Positions 24,964 through 34,369 of a DNA stretch of 43,390 nucleotides are shown here, in pieces. A program made the translations under genes and the position numbers. The stretch covers positions 1-43,390 of the forward strand of contig NZ_JAEEGC010000017.1 in the NCBI RefSeq assembly GCF_019207025.1. The letters run 5' to 3'. Numbering within the stretch: position 1 is the stretch's first letter; the number at the start of each line of letters is the position of its first letter. The notes under the pieces were generated by a model. That model was given only the letters and a program-made list of their open reading frames with translations, was not told the DNA's origin and made no database searches. The stretch is from Clostridium thailandense (GTDB taxonomy: Bacteria; Bacillota; Clostridia; Clostridiales; Clostridiaceae).

Positions 24964-26415
24964 ATGATGAAAAGAACTACGATAAAATGGAGAATTTTTA
25001 AATATAATCTTATCGTAATTATTATGCTAATAACTTTAACTACAGTTATATTTAATATTGTCGTGCGTTTATATTTTGAAAAAGAAATTATTCGTCAATT
25101 AAATAAAATTGCATTAAGTACCGAACACGTTGCATTGCAGCATGGTCCAAACCTTCTTTCCGAACCTCAAAAGTCACCTCCCCTGGATCAACAAAATGGC
25201 AATGATATTTTTAAATTTTATCTTACGTTAGATCGTTCATTAAAGGAGCAAGTTACTGTTTTAAATGCAGATTATATTTTACTTGATAAAAACAAACTTA
25301 TAGTTACTCCTTTTCCTAATGAACGATTTGGTCCTTCTGGAGATTTAACTGACCAAATAACTAATGCTATCAATAAATCACAAAATCTTAATGATGAAAT
25401 ATATTTAAACTTTAGTTCTTATAGTACCAAATATATAGCAATTATAAAACCAGTACCTTCTCATAACACTTTTGGTTTAGGATGGATAGCCATATATTCA
25501 AGCCTTGATAAAGTTAATCAGATACAATTTTTTATAAACTTAATTCTTCTTGCTATTCTTATTTTCTCAGCCTTGGTTATTGTAGTAGTTTCTTCAATTG
25601 TATCTAAAAAGATATCTGCACCCTTTTTGGCTCTCAATAACCATATAAAATACATAGCTGAAAGAAACTTTGGTAATAAAATCAATATGCCTGTAGATGA
25701 TGAGTTGCGCGAACTTGTGAGTAGTATTAACATTATGTCTGAAAAGCTTGAATCCTACGATAAAGCTCAGAAAACGTTTCTACAAAATGTATCTCATGAA
25801 TTTCGAACTCCTCTTATGTCTATACAAAGCTATGCTGAGGGTATACAGTATGATGTCGTAGATTATAATACTGCTTCTAAAATAATAGTTGATGAATCCA
25901 AACGTATTACTCATTTAGTAGAAGATTTGCTTTATCTATCTCGTCTTGATTCAATTGAAGAAAGCTATCATTATGATAGCCTGGACTTTGATAAATTGCT
26001 AAGCAATTGTATTGAACGCATAAATGGCATTGCTATCTCAGATAATATAAAAATTACCAATAAAAACCTTAGAAGATCGACTAAAATATACGGAGATGAA
26101 GAGAAACTTTCCCGTTCAATCACTAATGTACTAAGCAACTGTATACGATATGCCAACAATATTATTTTAGTTACATCAGAAATTGTTAATAATACTATAA
26201 TTCTTACTATCTCTGACGATGGCCCTGGCTTTGAATCCAATGAACTTCCTAATGTATTCGAACGATTCTATAAGGGAAGAAAAGGAAAGTTTGGTCTTGG
26301 ATTATCTATTAGTAAAAGTATTATTGAAAAGCATAATGGAAAAATTAGTGCTAAAAACTCAGAATCGGGTGCCCAATTTATAATTGAATTGCCAATACTC
26401 CCGAATAATATATAA
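24964..26415 (+). CDS. Sensor histidine kinase
   Basis: 483 aa membrane kinase. A first membrane span (about 15-37) and a second (about 185-207) bracket an extracellular sensor domain of about 145 residues. This is followed by a HAMP linker, HisKA with phosphoacceptor His in FLQNVSHEFRTPLMS, and a HATPase domain with N box LSNCIRYANNI, GPGFESNELP and GLGLSISKSI. The sensor domain contains no cofactor motif I recognise; it includes a Pro-rich loop (SEPQKSPPLDQ). It is the partner of the response regulator immediately upstream. Confidence 0.92.
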   Translation: MMKRTTIKWRIFKYNLIVIIMLITLTTVIFNIVVRLYFEKEIIRQLNKIALSTEHVALQHGPNLLSEPQKSPPLDQQNGNDIFKFYLTLDRSLKEQVTVLNADYILLDKNKLIVTPFPNERFGPSGDLTDQITNAINKSQNLNDEIYLNFSSYSTKYIAIIKPVPSHNTFGLGWIAIYSSLDKVNQIQFFINLILLAILIFSALVIVVVSSIVSKKISAPFLALNNHIKYIAERNFGNKINMPVDDELRELVSSINIMSEKLESYDKAQKTFLQNVSHEFRTPLMSIQSYAEGIQYDVVDYNTASKIIVDESKRITHLVEDLLYLSRLDSIEESYHYDSLDFDKLLSNCIERINGIAISDNIKITNKNLRRSTKIYGDEEKLSRSITNVLSNCIRYANNIILVTSEIVNNTIILTISDDGPGFESNELPNVFERFYKGRKGKFGLGLSISKSIIEKHNGKISAKNSESGAQFIIELPILPNNI

Positions 26416-26470
26416 ATAATTCTCGTTCATTCTACTTTAACTTTACATATGTATATTATCAAAATAATGC

Positions 26471-26549
26471 AAAATAAAAAGAAACTGTCGCACTTAAGTG
26501 AAACACCGCCGAAAATATATTTATAAGTACAACAGCTCCTTTTTATTTT
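26471..26549 (-). terminator. Long hairpin terminator between kinase and recQ
   Basis: 26-nt arms (26471-26496 with 26524-26549) pair completely on the minus-strand RNA when four G-U pairs are allowed; on the plus strand these become A-C mismatches. It therefore fits recQ termination best. The arm contains CTGTCGCACTTA, shared with the outer arm of the ara terminator (CTGTCGCACTATA). Confidence 0.65.
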
Positions 26550-26572
26550 TAAAACTATAAATATTATACGAA

Positions 26573-28696
26573 TTAGCTAATATTAGATTTATACCAAACA
26601 GCTTTTATAGACATATAGTCTACTTCTGGAGGAAGTACATCCTTTATTGGTTTTAACTTATTTCCTCCTATATTTTTTATAGTTTTTAATATTAAATCCT
26701 CATAAGGTTTTTGTATAAAATCATCTACATTTATTTCCATACCTTCTGATAGGCACTTAAATATATGATCCTGTATGGTTGTAATGCCTAATCCTCTTTC
26801 CTTTGATATATCTCTTATGCTTTTACCCTCTTTATATAAATTATATGTTATCATATGGGTTTTTATCTTTTCTGCCTTTTCTGGAAGATCTTTTTCTACC
26901 TTACTAATGGATTGTAAATTATTTTCTTTTAAGTATTTACATATAGCTTCTAAAAAATATTTTCCATAAACCTCTGCTTTTCTCTCCCCTACCCCTTTAA
27001 TTGAAAGTAAAGAATCTAAAGTTGATGGCATGTATTCACTCATTTCCTTAAGTGTTGAATCATGGAAAATCATAAAAGGAGGAACACCTTCTTTTATTGA
27101 AATTTCTTTTCTTACTGCTGATAAAGTGGCAAATAATTCGTTATCTACCTTAGCAGCTTTCTGAATTTTATTTATCTTCATAAATACTTTTTCTTTGCTT
27201 TTTAATACATTATAGGATTTTGGTTTCAATTTTACTACTGGATATGCATCATCCGTAATAGCTAGATAATCATCTGCTATCAGCTTGTTTATCAATGATG
27301 CTATCTGTTTTTGAGTAAACTCTCTCATTATTCCATAAGTTGAAAGCTTATCTAACGAAGCAGATAAAACCTTTTTATTTTCAGATCCTTTAAGAACATC
27401 TGCTATCATATTTACACCAAAACGCTCTCTCATTCTATAAACGCAAGAAAAAATCTTCTGAGCTTCTAAAGTAATGTCCTTTTCTTCTCTAGTATCGTTG
27501 CAATTACTGCAGTTACTGCAATTTTCCATTACTTCTGTCTCACCAAAGTACTGAAGAATATATGCTCTAAGACACTTTGAAGTATAACAATAATCTACCA
27601 TAGCTCTAAGCTTATTATATTCATAGTTTTTTCTATCCTCAGACATTAAGCTTTCATCAATAAAATACTTTTGAACTTGAATATCTTTTGGTGAAAATAG
27701 AAGAATACATTCACTATCCTCACCGTCTCTTCCTGCACGCCCTGCTTCTTGATAATATGCTTCCATATTTTTAGGAATATTATAATGTATAACATACCTA
27801 ACATTTGATTTGTCTATCCCCATACCAAATGCATTAGTAGCAACAATAATATTTATATTATCAAAAGAAAAGTCTTCTTGAACCTTATTTCTTTGATTTT
27901 CACTTAGTCCTGCATGATAAACGCCTACTTTATAGCCACCTTTTTGAAGCTTATCATGAAGACTTTCTGCTTCTCTTCTTGTAGAAGTATATATAATTCC
28001 AGTTTTACCCTCATTATTTGATATATATTCTTTTAAAAAATTATCTTTGTCCTCTCCCTTTATAACTGTAAAGCTTAAATTTGCCCTATCAAAACCTGTT
28101 ACAAACACCTTTGGATCAGATAAATCTAAAAGTTCTAACATATCTTTTCTTACGTTATCTGTAGCTGTAGCTGTAAAAGCTGTTACTATTGGCCTTTTAG
28201 AAAGCTTACTGATAAATGAGTTGATTCTTCTATAACTAGGTCTAAAGTCATGTCCCCACTGAGATACACAATGAGCTTCATCTACTGCTATGAGAGGAAT
28301 GTCTAAATCTCTTAAAAGATTACAAAAACTCTCTGATTCTAATCTTTCTGGAGCAATATAAATAAGCTTATATTTTCCAGATGAGGCATAAAATAAAGTT
28401 TCTTGTAGTTCTAAGTTATCTAGTGAGCTATTAATATAAGCAGCTTCTATTCCTATTTCCTTCAAATAATCAACTTGATCTTTCATAAGGGATATAAGCG
28501 GAGATATTACAATAGTAACACCTTCCATTAATAGTGCTGGTATCTGAAAACATATAGATTTTCCTGCCCCTGTAGGCATAATAGCTAATGTATCTTTTCC
28601 TTTTAATATGCTCTCTACTATTTGCCCTTGAGCAGTTCTAAATTCAGAGTATCCATAATATTTTTTTAAAACCTCTTTTGCTTTTTGTAACATCAT
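26573..28696 (-). CDS. recQ: ATP-dependent DNA helicase RecQ
   Basis: 3'-5' DNA helicase of recombination and repair, 707 aa. Helicase motifs in order: FRTAQGQIVESIL (motif 0), Walker A MPTGAGKSICFQIPA, DEAH box VDEAHCVSQWGHDFRPSY, TAFTATAT (motif III) and YYQEAGRAGRDG (motif VI). A zinc-binding region (CYTSKCLRAYILQYFGE, CSNCSNC), an RQC winged helix, an HRDC domain (about 515-590) and a C-terminal helix-turn-helix region follow. The internal ATG at 28696 is 7 nt from AGGAG (28704-28708); the upstream ATG at 28702 is too close to it. It is probably monocistronic and is unrelated in function to its neighbours. Confidence 0.95.
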   Translation of the reverse strand: MMLQKAKEVLKKYYGYSEFRTAQGQIVESILKGKDTLAIMPTGAGKSICFQIPALLMEGVTIVISPLISLMKDQVDYLKEIGIEAAYINSSLDNLELQETLFYASSGKYKLIYIAPERLESESFCNLLRDLDIPLIAVDEAHCVSQWGHDFRPSYRRINSFISKLSKRPIVTAFTATATDNVRKDMLELLDLSDPKVFVTGFDRANLSFTVIKGEDKDNFLKEYISNNEGKTGIIYTSTRREAESLHDKLQKGGYKVGVYHAGLSENQRNKVQEDFSFDNINIIVATNAFGMGIDKSNVRYVIHYNIPKNMEAYYQEAGRAGRDGEDSECILLFSPKDIQVQKYFIDESLMSEDRKNYEYNKLRAMVDYCYTSKCLRAYILQYFGETEVMENCSNCSNCNDTREEKDITLEAQKIFSCVYRMRERFGVNMIADVLKGSENKKVLSASLDKLSTYGIMREFTQKQIASLINKLIADDYLAITDDAYPVVKLKPKSYNVLKSKEKVFMKINKIQKAAKVDNELFATLSAVRKEISIKEGVPPFMIFHDSTLKEMSEYMPSTLDSLLSIKGVGERKAEVYGKYFLEAICKYLKENNLQSISKVEKDLPEKAEKIKTHMITYNLYKEGKSIRDISKERGLGITTIQDHIFKCLSEGMEINVDDFIQKPYEDLILKTIKNIGGNKLKPIKDVLPPEVDYMSIKAVWYKSNIS

Positions 28697-28745
28697 AAAC
28701 ATACTCCTTTTTTATTAAGTCAAAACTCAACGAATGACAATAAAA

Positions 28746-28779
28746 TTTTAGGTAGTTATTCAGTGCATTCTACCTAAAA
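28746..28779. other. Inverted repeat between recQ and the ABC exporter genes
   Basis: TTTTAGGTAG and CTACCTAAAA (28746-28755 with 28770-28779) form a 10-bp stem in the divergent promoter region. It is flanked by A/T runs as in a terminator, yet no gene on either strand ends here. It could be an operator or a leader hairpin. Confidence 0.4.
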
Positions 28780-28944
28780 ATATTTATAATTCAATTTCGA
28801 TTATATCATATTTCTATTATATCCAACGTCAATATTAAATAACAAGTTTTGCCTTTGTTTTCAATTATTTAATTATAAACTTCCTTAAAATAAGAGTATA
28901 ATCTATATATTAAATATTTTATAAGTACAGAAAGAAGGTTTTGT

Positions 28945-29856
28945 ATGAGAAATCAAACTTTACTTTTGAAAAATGTAACTAAAACAATAAAAGGGAAACA
29001 AATTATTAAAGGTATAAGCTTTTCAATAGAAGATGGAGAAATTTTAGGTTTCCTAGGTCCTAATGGTGCTGGAAAATCTACAACTTTAAGAATGATTGTA
29101 GGCCTTTCAACTCCTACTTCAGGGGAAATAGAAGTTTGTGGACATTCTATTATAAAAAACTATGTGCAAGCTATGTCTAATGTAGGCTGCATTATTGAGG
29201 GCCCAGATTTATACAATTATATGAGTGGTATAGATAATCTAAAAATGTTTGCCTCTATGTGCAAAAGTGTTACCGAAAAAGATATTGTTGAGGTTGTTGA
29301 ACTAGTAGGCCTAAAAAATAGAATAAATGATAAGGTTAGCACCTATTCTTTAGGTATGAAGCAAAGATTAGGGTTAGCTCAATCATTAATACATCACCCT
29401 AAACTTCTTATTTTAGATGAGCCTACTAACGGATTAGACCCTGGAGGAATAAATGAATTTAGAAACATAATAAAATCCCTTGTCAAAGAAAGAACTATGT
29501 CCGTACTTATATCAAGCCACCTTATGGCTGAGATTGAACTTATGTGCGATAAAGTATCTATTATTAAAAATGGTACTATACTCAAAAATGCAGTGGTAAG
29601 CGAACTTTTAAATACTCAAGAAGTATTTTGGGTTCTTGATAATAATCCAAAAGGGATAGAAATATTAAAAAATACATGGAATATAAGTGCTAACATAAAT
29701 GGTGAAAGAATTGAAGCTAATGTAAACTTATCTCAACTTCCTGAAATCAACAAATCTTTTGTAGAAAATAATTTAATGCTCAAATTTGTTGATAGCAAGC
29801 ATAAAAGTCTTGAAGATTTGTTTTTAACCCTCACAGAAGGTAATGAAATAGTTTAA
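28945..29856 (+). CDS. ABC transporter ATP-binding protein (BcrA/CcmA type)
   Basis: 303 aa. One nucleotide-binding domain (1-220) with Walker A GPNGAGKSTTLRM, Q-loop IIEGPDLY, signature YSLGMKQRLGLAQSL, Walker [14 protein letters not shown] and H-loop ISSHLM. A C-terminal extension of about 80 residues is typical of this exporter subfamily. The context is a three-gene unit with a permease and an SGNH hydrolase. Members of the subfamily act in antimicrobial peptide immunity or general export; the substrate is not evident here. Confidence 0.92.
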   Translation: MRNQTLLLKNVTKTIKGKQIIKGISFSIEDGEILGFLGPNGAGKSTTLRMIVGLSTPTSGEIEVCGHSIIKNYVQAMSNVGCIIEGPDLYNYMSGIDNLKMFASMCKSVTEKDIVEVVELVGLKNRINDKVSTYSLGMKQRLGLAQSLIHHPKLLILDEPTNGLDPGGINEFRNIIKSLVKERTMSVLISSHLMAEIELMCDKVSIIKNGTILKNAVVSELLNTQEVFWVLDNNPKGIEILKNTWNISANINGERIEANVNLSQLPEINKSFVENNLMLKFVDSKHKSLEDLFLTLTEGNEIV

Positions 29857-29873
29857 ATATGGCGGTGATATAA

Positions 29874-30878
29874 TTGATAAAGTTAATAGAAAATGAAATT
29901 CTTAAAATGTTGTCTAAAAAAAAGTTACTCCTTATTTCTGGTATCTTATTAATTTTAATATCTTTGTTTGCATATGGGGAGAATCATAGCTATAAAAACA
30001 CAATTAATAGATATACAAGAATTACAGGACAAACTCAGAATTATGATTGGAAATCACTCGTAAACCAACAGATTTCAGATTTAAAAAGCAGACTCAATAG
30101 TCCATACATTAGGGATAATAATAGAACCTCTACAAGTATTCAAATCGAACAATTACAATATTACTTAAACCATAATATGAATCCTATTACCCCAAGTTCA
30201 GCAAAATTTACAATTAAATTTATGCAGCAGGCAGTTATATTATTTTTACCACTGCTAGCAATAGTCTTAGCAGGTGATAACGTTTCCGGGGAATTTTCCT
30301 CAAAAACAATAAAAGTACTTTTGACCAAAGCTGTGCCTAGGTGGAAAATTCTCTTAAGTAAATACATTGCCCTGTTAATTATGACTTCTATAGTTGTTCT
30401 GGAAACAGTAATTATATCTATTATTGTATCTACCTTAATGTTTCATACTGGCGGTTGGGCAGAACCTGTAGCGACTGGTTTTAGAGTTGTATCCGGAAAA
30501 CTGGATGCTTCTAATGTTATAAAAGCATATGAGTGGCAGTATGCTATACTTGTATATGGCTTAGGATGGTTTGCAATTAATACTGTTACTACCGTATCTT
30601 TTATGGTTTCAATACTAGTAAGAAATACATCTACTTCTATTGGCATAATGATGGCTTCATTAATAGGCGGAGAATTCTTACAGTATTTTTTAGCTGATTG
30701 GCCTATTGTAAAATACTTTTTTGTAATTAATTTAAATTTACCTAAGTACTTGACCGGCTCCTTTCAACCAATTGAAGGTATGACTCTTACTTTTTCCGTA
30801 CTTGTATTATGTGTATGGTCTATACTAGCATTGGTTGTCAGTTTTAAAGTTTTTAATACTCAAGATGTACTAGTATAA
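29874..30878 (+). CDS. ABC-2-type transporter permease
   Basis: 334 aa, with about six hydrophobic segments and a large extracytoplasmic loop after the first span (residues about 40-115, rich in Asn, Arg and Thr). LAGDNVSGEFSSKTIKVLLT is the typical ABC-2 permease segment between spans 2 and 3, followed by PRWKILLSKYIALLI. The start is TTG, preceded by GGCGGTGAT and 17 bp after the ATPase stop. It forms an exporter with the ATPase upstream. Confidence 0.88.
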   Translation: MIKLIENEILKMLSKKKLLLISGILLILISLFAYGENHSYKNTINRYTRITGQTQNYDWKSLVNQQISDLKSRLNSPYIRDNNRTSTSIQIEQLQYYLNHNMNPITPSSAKFTIKFMQQAVILFLPLLAIVLAGDNVSGEFSSKTIKVLLTKAVPRWKILLSKYIALLIMTSIVVLETVIISIIVSTLMFHTGGWAEPVATGFRVVSGKLDASNVIKAYEWQYAILVYGLGWFAINTVTTVSFMVSILVRNTSTSIGIMMASLIGGEFLQYFLADWPIVKYFFVINLNLPKYLTGSFQPIEGMTLTFSVLVLCVWSILALVVSFKVFNTQDVLV

Positions 30879-30892
30879 CAGGGGGTGCTTAT

Positions 30893-31696
30893 ATGAATAG
30901 AAAAATAACACGGATTGGTATATTAACATTAGCATTTTTGAGTACTATAATATTTTCTGTAGGTTTTATATCTTCCCTTAAAGTAACCAGTTCTACAAGT
31001 ACAAATACTGTATCTAAAGAAAATGCTGCGACTCTTGTTCAAAATAACCAAACAAAAGAATTAAATAATAACTCATACAATATTTTAGTCATGGGAGATT
31101 CTCTTGCTAAAGGAACTGGCGATGAAAAAGGACAAGGCTTTGCAAATGATTTTGTATCTTTATGGAAAACTAAAGTAACCAAAGACATAAAAGTTAACAA
31201 TATAGCCGTTAACGGAGATACCTCCACAGGTTTGCTACAAATTGTAAAAAATGATCAAACTCTTAAAGCCGTAGAGTCTTCTAAAATTATATTTATATCA
31301 ATCGGTGGTAATGAAGTAAAAAAATTTCAAGCTTCAGATCCATCTTCAGATTCAACTAATGTGAAAGAAACTGAAGATATCTACTTAGAAAATCTAAAAA
31401 ATATTTTCAAGTATATACGAAGCAAAAATAAAAATTCTATCATTGTTTTTATTGGTCTTTATAATCCTTTTGAAAAAGACACCACTTTAGATAAAATTAA
31501 ATTGCTAAATGATTGGAATTACCAAACAGAACAACTTATTTATCAAGATCCTAATTCTATATTTATTCCTACACACGATCTTTTTAAATATAACCTAGAC
31601 AAGTATCTTTCCTCAGACAACTTTCATCCTAACGCTTCAGGATACGATGCTATTTCAAAACGAATATTTGAGACTTTAAAAAATTATACTACGTAG
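30893..31696 (+). CDS. Secreted SGNH/GDSL hydrolase
   Basis: 267 aa. A single N-terminal hydrophobic segment (about 8-28, no lipobox) serves as signal peptide or anchor, so the enzyme is extracytoplasmic. SGNH blocks: VMGDSLAKGTGD (catalytic Ser), NNIAVNGDTS (Gly region), ISIGGNEV (GGNE in place of the usual GxND) and DNFHPNASGYD (Asp and His). The fold resembles lysophospholipase L1 or acylhydrolases. It starts 14 bp after the permease gene with a GGGGGTG ribosome site and is translated with the exporter. It may act on an envelope lipid or acylated glycan; the substrate is not known. Confidence 0.88.
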   Translation: MNRKITRIGILTLAFLSTIIFSVGFISSLKVTSSTSTNTVSKENAATLVQNNQTKELNNNSYNILVMGDSLAKGTGDEKGQGFANDFVSLWKTKVTKDIKVNNIAVNGDTSTGLLQIVKNDQTLKAVESSKIIFISIGGNEVKKFQASDPSSDSTNVKETEDIYLENLKNIFKYIRSKNKNSIIVFIGLYNPFEKDTTLDKIKLLNDWNYQTEQLIYQDPNSIFIPTHDLFKYNLDKYLSSDNFHPNASGYDAISKRIFETLKNYTT

Positions 31697-31765
31697 TTAT
31701 CTTTTATTCTAGTTTTAATAAAGTGAAATGCAATATTAGATTGATTAGTTTATCTGATAAAGAAT

Positions 31766-32006
31766 GAAACCAGAAAGTGGACTTACTCGGAGGGATATAA
31801 TACTAATCTGAAAGTAGATTTAAATATTTTTTTAGTAGTCTTAGTGAAGGATTTATGAAAAACTTAGAATCTTAGATTGTTTGAGCGGAGCGAGTTATCG
31901 AAGATTCTTAGTTTTTCATAAATCCTTTGCTTAGACTACTTAAAAATATTTAACGTATTAAAGATTGGTATTATATCCCGCAGAATAAGTCCACTTTCGG
32001 CGGTTC
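31766..32006. repeat. 241-bp inverted-repeat element (MITE-like or structured RNA)
   Basis: The two halves are near-complete reverse complements over more than 100 bp. Outer arms share AAAGTGGACTTA (31774-31785, mirrored near 31986-31997) and GATATAATAC. Inner arms share AGGATTTATGAAAAACT (31848-31864) with its complement (around 31909-31925), and AGTAGTCT/AGACTACT. The hinge is GAGCGGAGCGAGTT (31883-31896). It fills the space between two convergent gene ends. No open frame exists and I see no convincing target-site duplication. It may be a decayed miniature mobile element, or a bidirectional terminator grown by duplication. Confidence 0.75.
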
Positions 32007-32013
32007 ACCTATA

Positions 32014-33564
32014 TCACGAAACTAATTTTACATAAAACACAATATTTCCATTTTTAACTTCAACCCATATCCTTCCTCCATGCAATTCTACTATGCTTTT
32101 AGCTATAGCAAGACCTAGTCCACTGCCACCTGTAGTTTGTGAGCGCGACTTATCCATTCTATAAAACCTGTCAAAAATCTTTTGTAACTCTTCTTCATCA
32201 ATGTCTTCACATCTATTTTCTACAGATGTCATAACTGAGCTTTCTTCCTCCCACAGCCTTACTATTATATCTCCTGGCTTTGGCGTATATCTTATAGCAT
32301 TCATTAATAAATTTTCAAATACTCTTGCCATCTTATCACCATCTACATTTGCTAAAACTTTTTTATCTGGTATATATTTTTTTATAGCTACATTATTTTC
32401 CTCGCATATTATATATAGTTCTTCTATCAGCTGTTCTATAAGTTCATTTAAGAATATATTCTGCCTGTTTAAACTTATTCCCTTATTTGTAAGCTTTGTA
32501 TATTCAAACAAGTCATTTATGAGAACTTCTAATTTTTCAGACTTATTATAAGCTATATTTATATATTCTTCTATTTCAGATGTTTCTCTATATTTTTTAT
32601 CCTTTATCAATGCCAAATATCCTTTTATAGATGTTAAAGGTGTCCTCAAGTCATGAGAAACATTAGTTATAAGTTCACTTTTAGTCTTTTCTGCTTTTCT
32701 CTCTGACTCTATTTTTTCTTTAAGCTCCTCAGCCATAAAATTTATATTACCTGCTAATCTTGCTAGTTCATCTTTTCCTTCTATTTCTATTTTATTATCT
32801 AAATTACCTTTGGCTATTTGAAATAGGCCTTCTGAAACCTTTTCTATATATCTCATCTTTTTGCTAGTTATAAAATAAAACAAAAATATAAAGGCTACTA
32901 TCCCTTGTAATATTGACAAAAAGGATCCTGCTGAAGGTCTATTATAGACATTGCGCCCTTCAGGTACTCCTGTAATTATTAGATATGCCTTCTTATCCGA
33001 AAAGCTTATTCCATCTATCTCTACATATTCTTTTACATCTTTTAGGGCTACTCTTGTTGTTACATTTTGACTATCCTTATCGATTACTAAAGAACTATCT
33101 TTTTCCTTTTTAAAGGCGGCTGCTTTTTTTATCTCATCAAATATATCAATTTTTTCTTCACTTGCATTTTTAGATTTGTAAAATACTCTACCTTCTAAAT
33201 CAGTTATATAAACTTTGACTGTAGAATTGCTGCTATTAATTTTATCAGCTGTCTTTATGATTTGATCTACAGCCGCCTTGTTATCCATGACTATTTGTCT
33301 ATTTTCAATTTCATATTTCACATAGTTATATTCCTCGTATATTTTAGAAATACCATTACTATAATCTATTTCAGTTATCATATGTTTTTCTCTATAATAT
33401 CCATCATACCAGCTTCCAACTATAAAAGCAGAAAGCAAGCATATTGCAAAAGTAACCACTAACTCCATTCTTATACTTCTACTTATTTTGTCCTTAGAAA
33501 AATAATAGCATCTTATATATGGAGCTAATATCTTTTTTATAAATCTTGGATATTTAATCCTCAA
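32014..33564 (-). CDS. Sensor histidine kinase (VanS-like layout)
   Basis: 516 aa. Two membrane spans (about 32-50 and 215-233) flank an extracellular domain of about 165 residues. A HAMP domain, HisKA (SELITNVSHDLRTPLTSIKG, phosphoacceptor His) and HATPase follow (N box NLLMNAIRYTPKPG, QTTGGSGLGLAIAKSIVELH). It lies 34 bp downstream of the response-regulator gene. The extracellular domain has a PAS-like feel but no decisive motif. The signal is unknown; envelope stress is possible given the target genes. Confidence 0.92.
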   Translation of the reverse strand: MRIKYPRFIKKILAPYIRCYYFSKDKISRSIRMELVVTFAICLLSAFIVGSWYDGYYREKHMITEIDYSNGISKIYEEYNYVKYEIENRQIVMDNKAAVDQIIKTADKINSSNSTVKVYITDLEGRVFYKSKNASEEKIDIFDEIKKAAAFKKEKDSSLVIDKDSQNVTTRVALKDVKEYVEIDGISFSDKKAYLIITGVPEGRNVYNRPSAGSFLSILQGIVAFIFLFYFITSKKMRYIEKVSEGLFQIAKGNLDNKIEIEGKDELARLAGNINFMAEELKEKIESERKAEKTKSELITNVSHDLRTPLTSIKGYLALIKDKKYRETSEIEEYINIAYNKSEKLEVLINDLFEYTKLTNKGISLNRQNIFLNELIEQLIEELYIICEENNVAIKKYIPDKKVLANVDGDKMARVFENLLMNAIRYTPKPGDIIVRLWEEESSVMTSVENRCEDIDEEELQKIFDRFYRMDKSRSQTTGGSGLGLAIAKSIVELHGGRIWVEVKNGNIVFYVKLVS

Positions 33565-33598
33565 ATAGTATACACCTCTTTGTTAAAATATAGTTGCC

Positions 33599-34294
33599 TT
33601 ATTTCTCAAATTTATATCCTACACCCCATACTGTTTTTATATATTTAGGTTTTCTTGGATTTTCCTCAATCTTTTCTCTTATTTTTCTTATGTGAACCAT
33701 TATAGTGTTATCAGATTCATAAAATTCTTCTTTCCATACACTTTCATATATATTTTCAGTACTAAATACAATTCCTCTGTTTTTAGCTAAAAGTTCTAGT
33801 ATATCAAATTCTCTTCTAGTTAAGGCTATTTCCTTATCACCAATTTTTACTTCATGAGTTAGTACATCTACGGTTAGATCATCAATCTCAATTACACCTT
33901 CATTTTTGCTTTCATGGATATTGTTTAATTTAGTGTATCTTCTTATCTGCGATTTAACCCTTGCTATAAGCTCTAATGGATTAAAAGGTTTTGTCATGTA
34001 ATCATCAGCACCAGTGGTAAGTCCTAATATTTTGTCCATGTCTTCAGTCTTAGCCGAAAGCATTATTATAGGCATATTTTTATTTTCTCTAATTTTCATG
34101 CAAGCTTCCATTCCATCCATCTTAGGCATCATGATATCCAATATTATAAGATGAATTTCTTTATTTTCTAAAATACTTAAAGCCTCTACCCCATTGGAAG
34201 CTTTAAGAACTTCAAATCCTTCATTTTCTAAATAAATCCCTATTAAGTTCCTAATTTCTTTTTCATCATCTACTACAAGAATAGTTTCTTTCAA
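33599..34294 (-). CDS. OmpR-family response regulator
   Basis: 231 aa. Receiver: VVDDEKEIRNLIG acidic pocket, phosphoacceptor in IILDIMMPKMDG, IIMLSAKTE and DDYMTKPFNPLELIARVKSQ. C-terminal winged helix: ALTRREFDILELLAKNRGIV and HIRKIREKIEENP with KTVWGVGYKFEK. It is co-transcribed with the downstream kinase. It is divergent from two small membrane protein genes, with TTAAGA repeats in 11-bp register in the shared promoter region, suggesting that it controls both itself and those genes. Confidence 0.93.
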   Translation of the reverse strand: MKETILVVDDEKEIRNLIGIYLENEGFEVLKASNGVEALSILENKEIHLIILDIMMPKMDGMEACMKIRENKNMPIIMLSAKTEDMDKILGLTTGADDYMTKPFNPLELIARVKSQIRRYTKLNNIHESKNEGVIEIDDLTVDVLTHEVKIGDKEIALTRREFDILELLAKNRGIVFSTENIYESVWKEEFYESDNTIMVHIRKIREKIEENPRKPKYIKTVWGVGYKFEK

Positions 34295-34369
34295 TTGAAC
34301 TCTTCCTCTCTATAATAAACTTGTTCTACAACTAAATTATAGCAAAATAACTGACCTCTATTAGTTCAT

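Noticed and set aside
28945..30878. Dedicated bacitracin-resistance transporter
   Set aside because: The ATPase is of the BcrA class, but that class covers many exporters and nothing here identifies bacitracin.
31766..32006. CRISPR array or insertion sequence
   Set aside because: There is one inverted pair rather than regularly spaced direct repeats, and no transposase frame inside.
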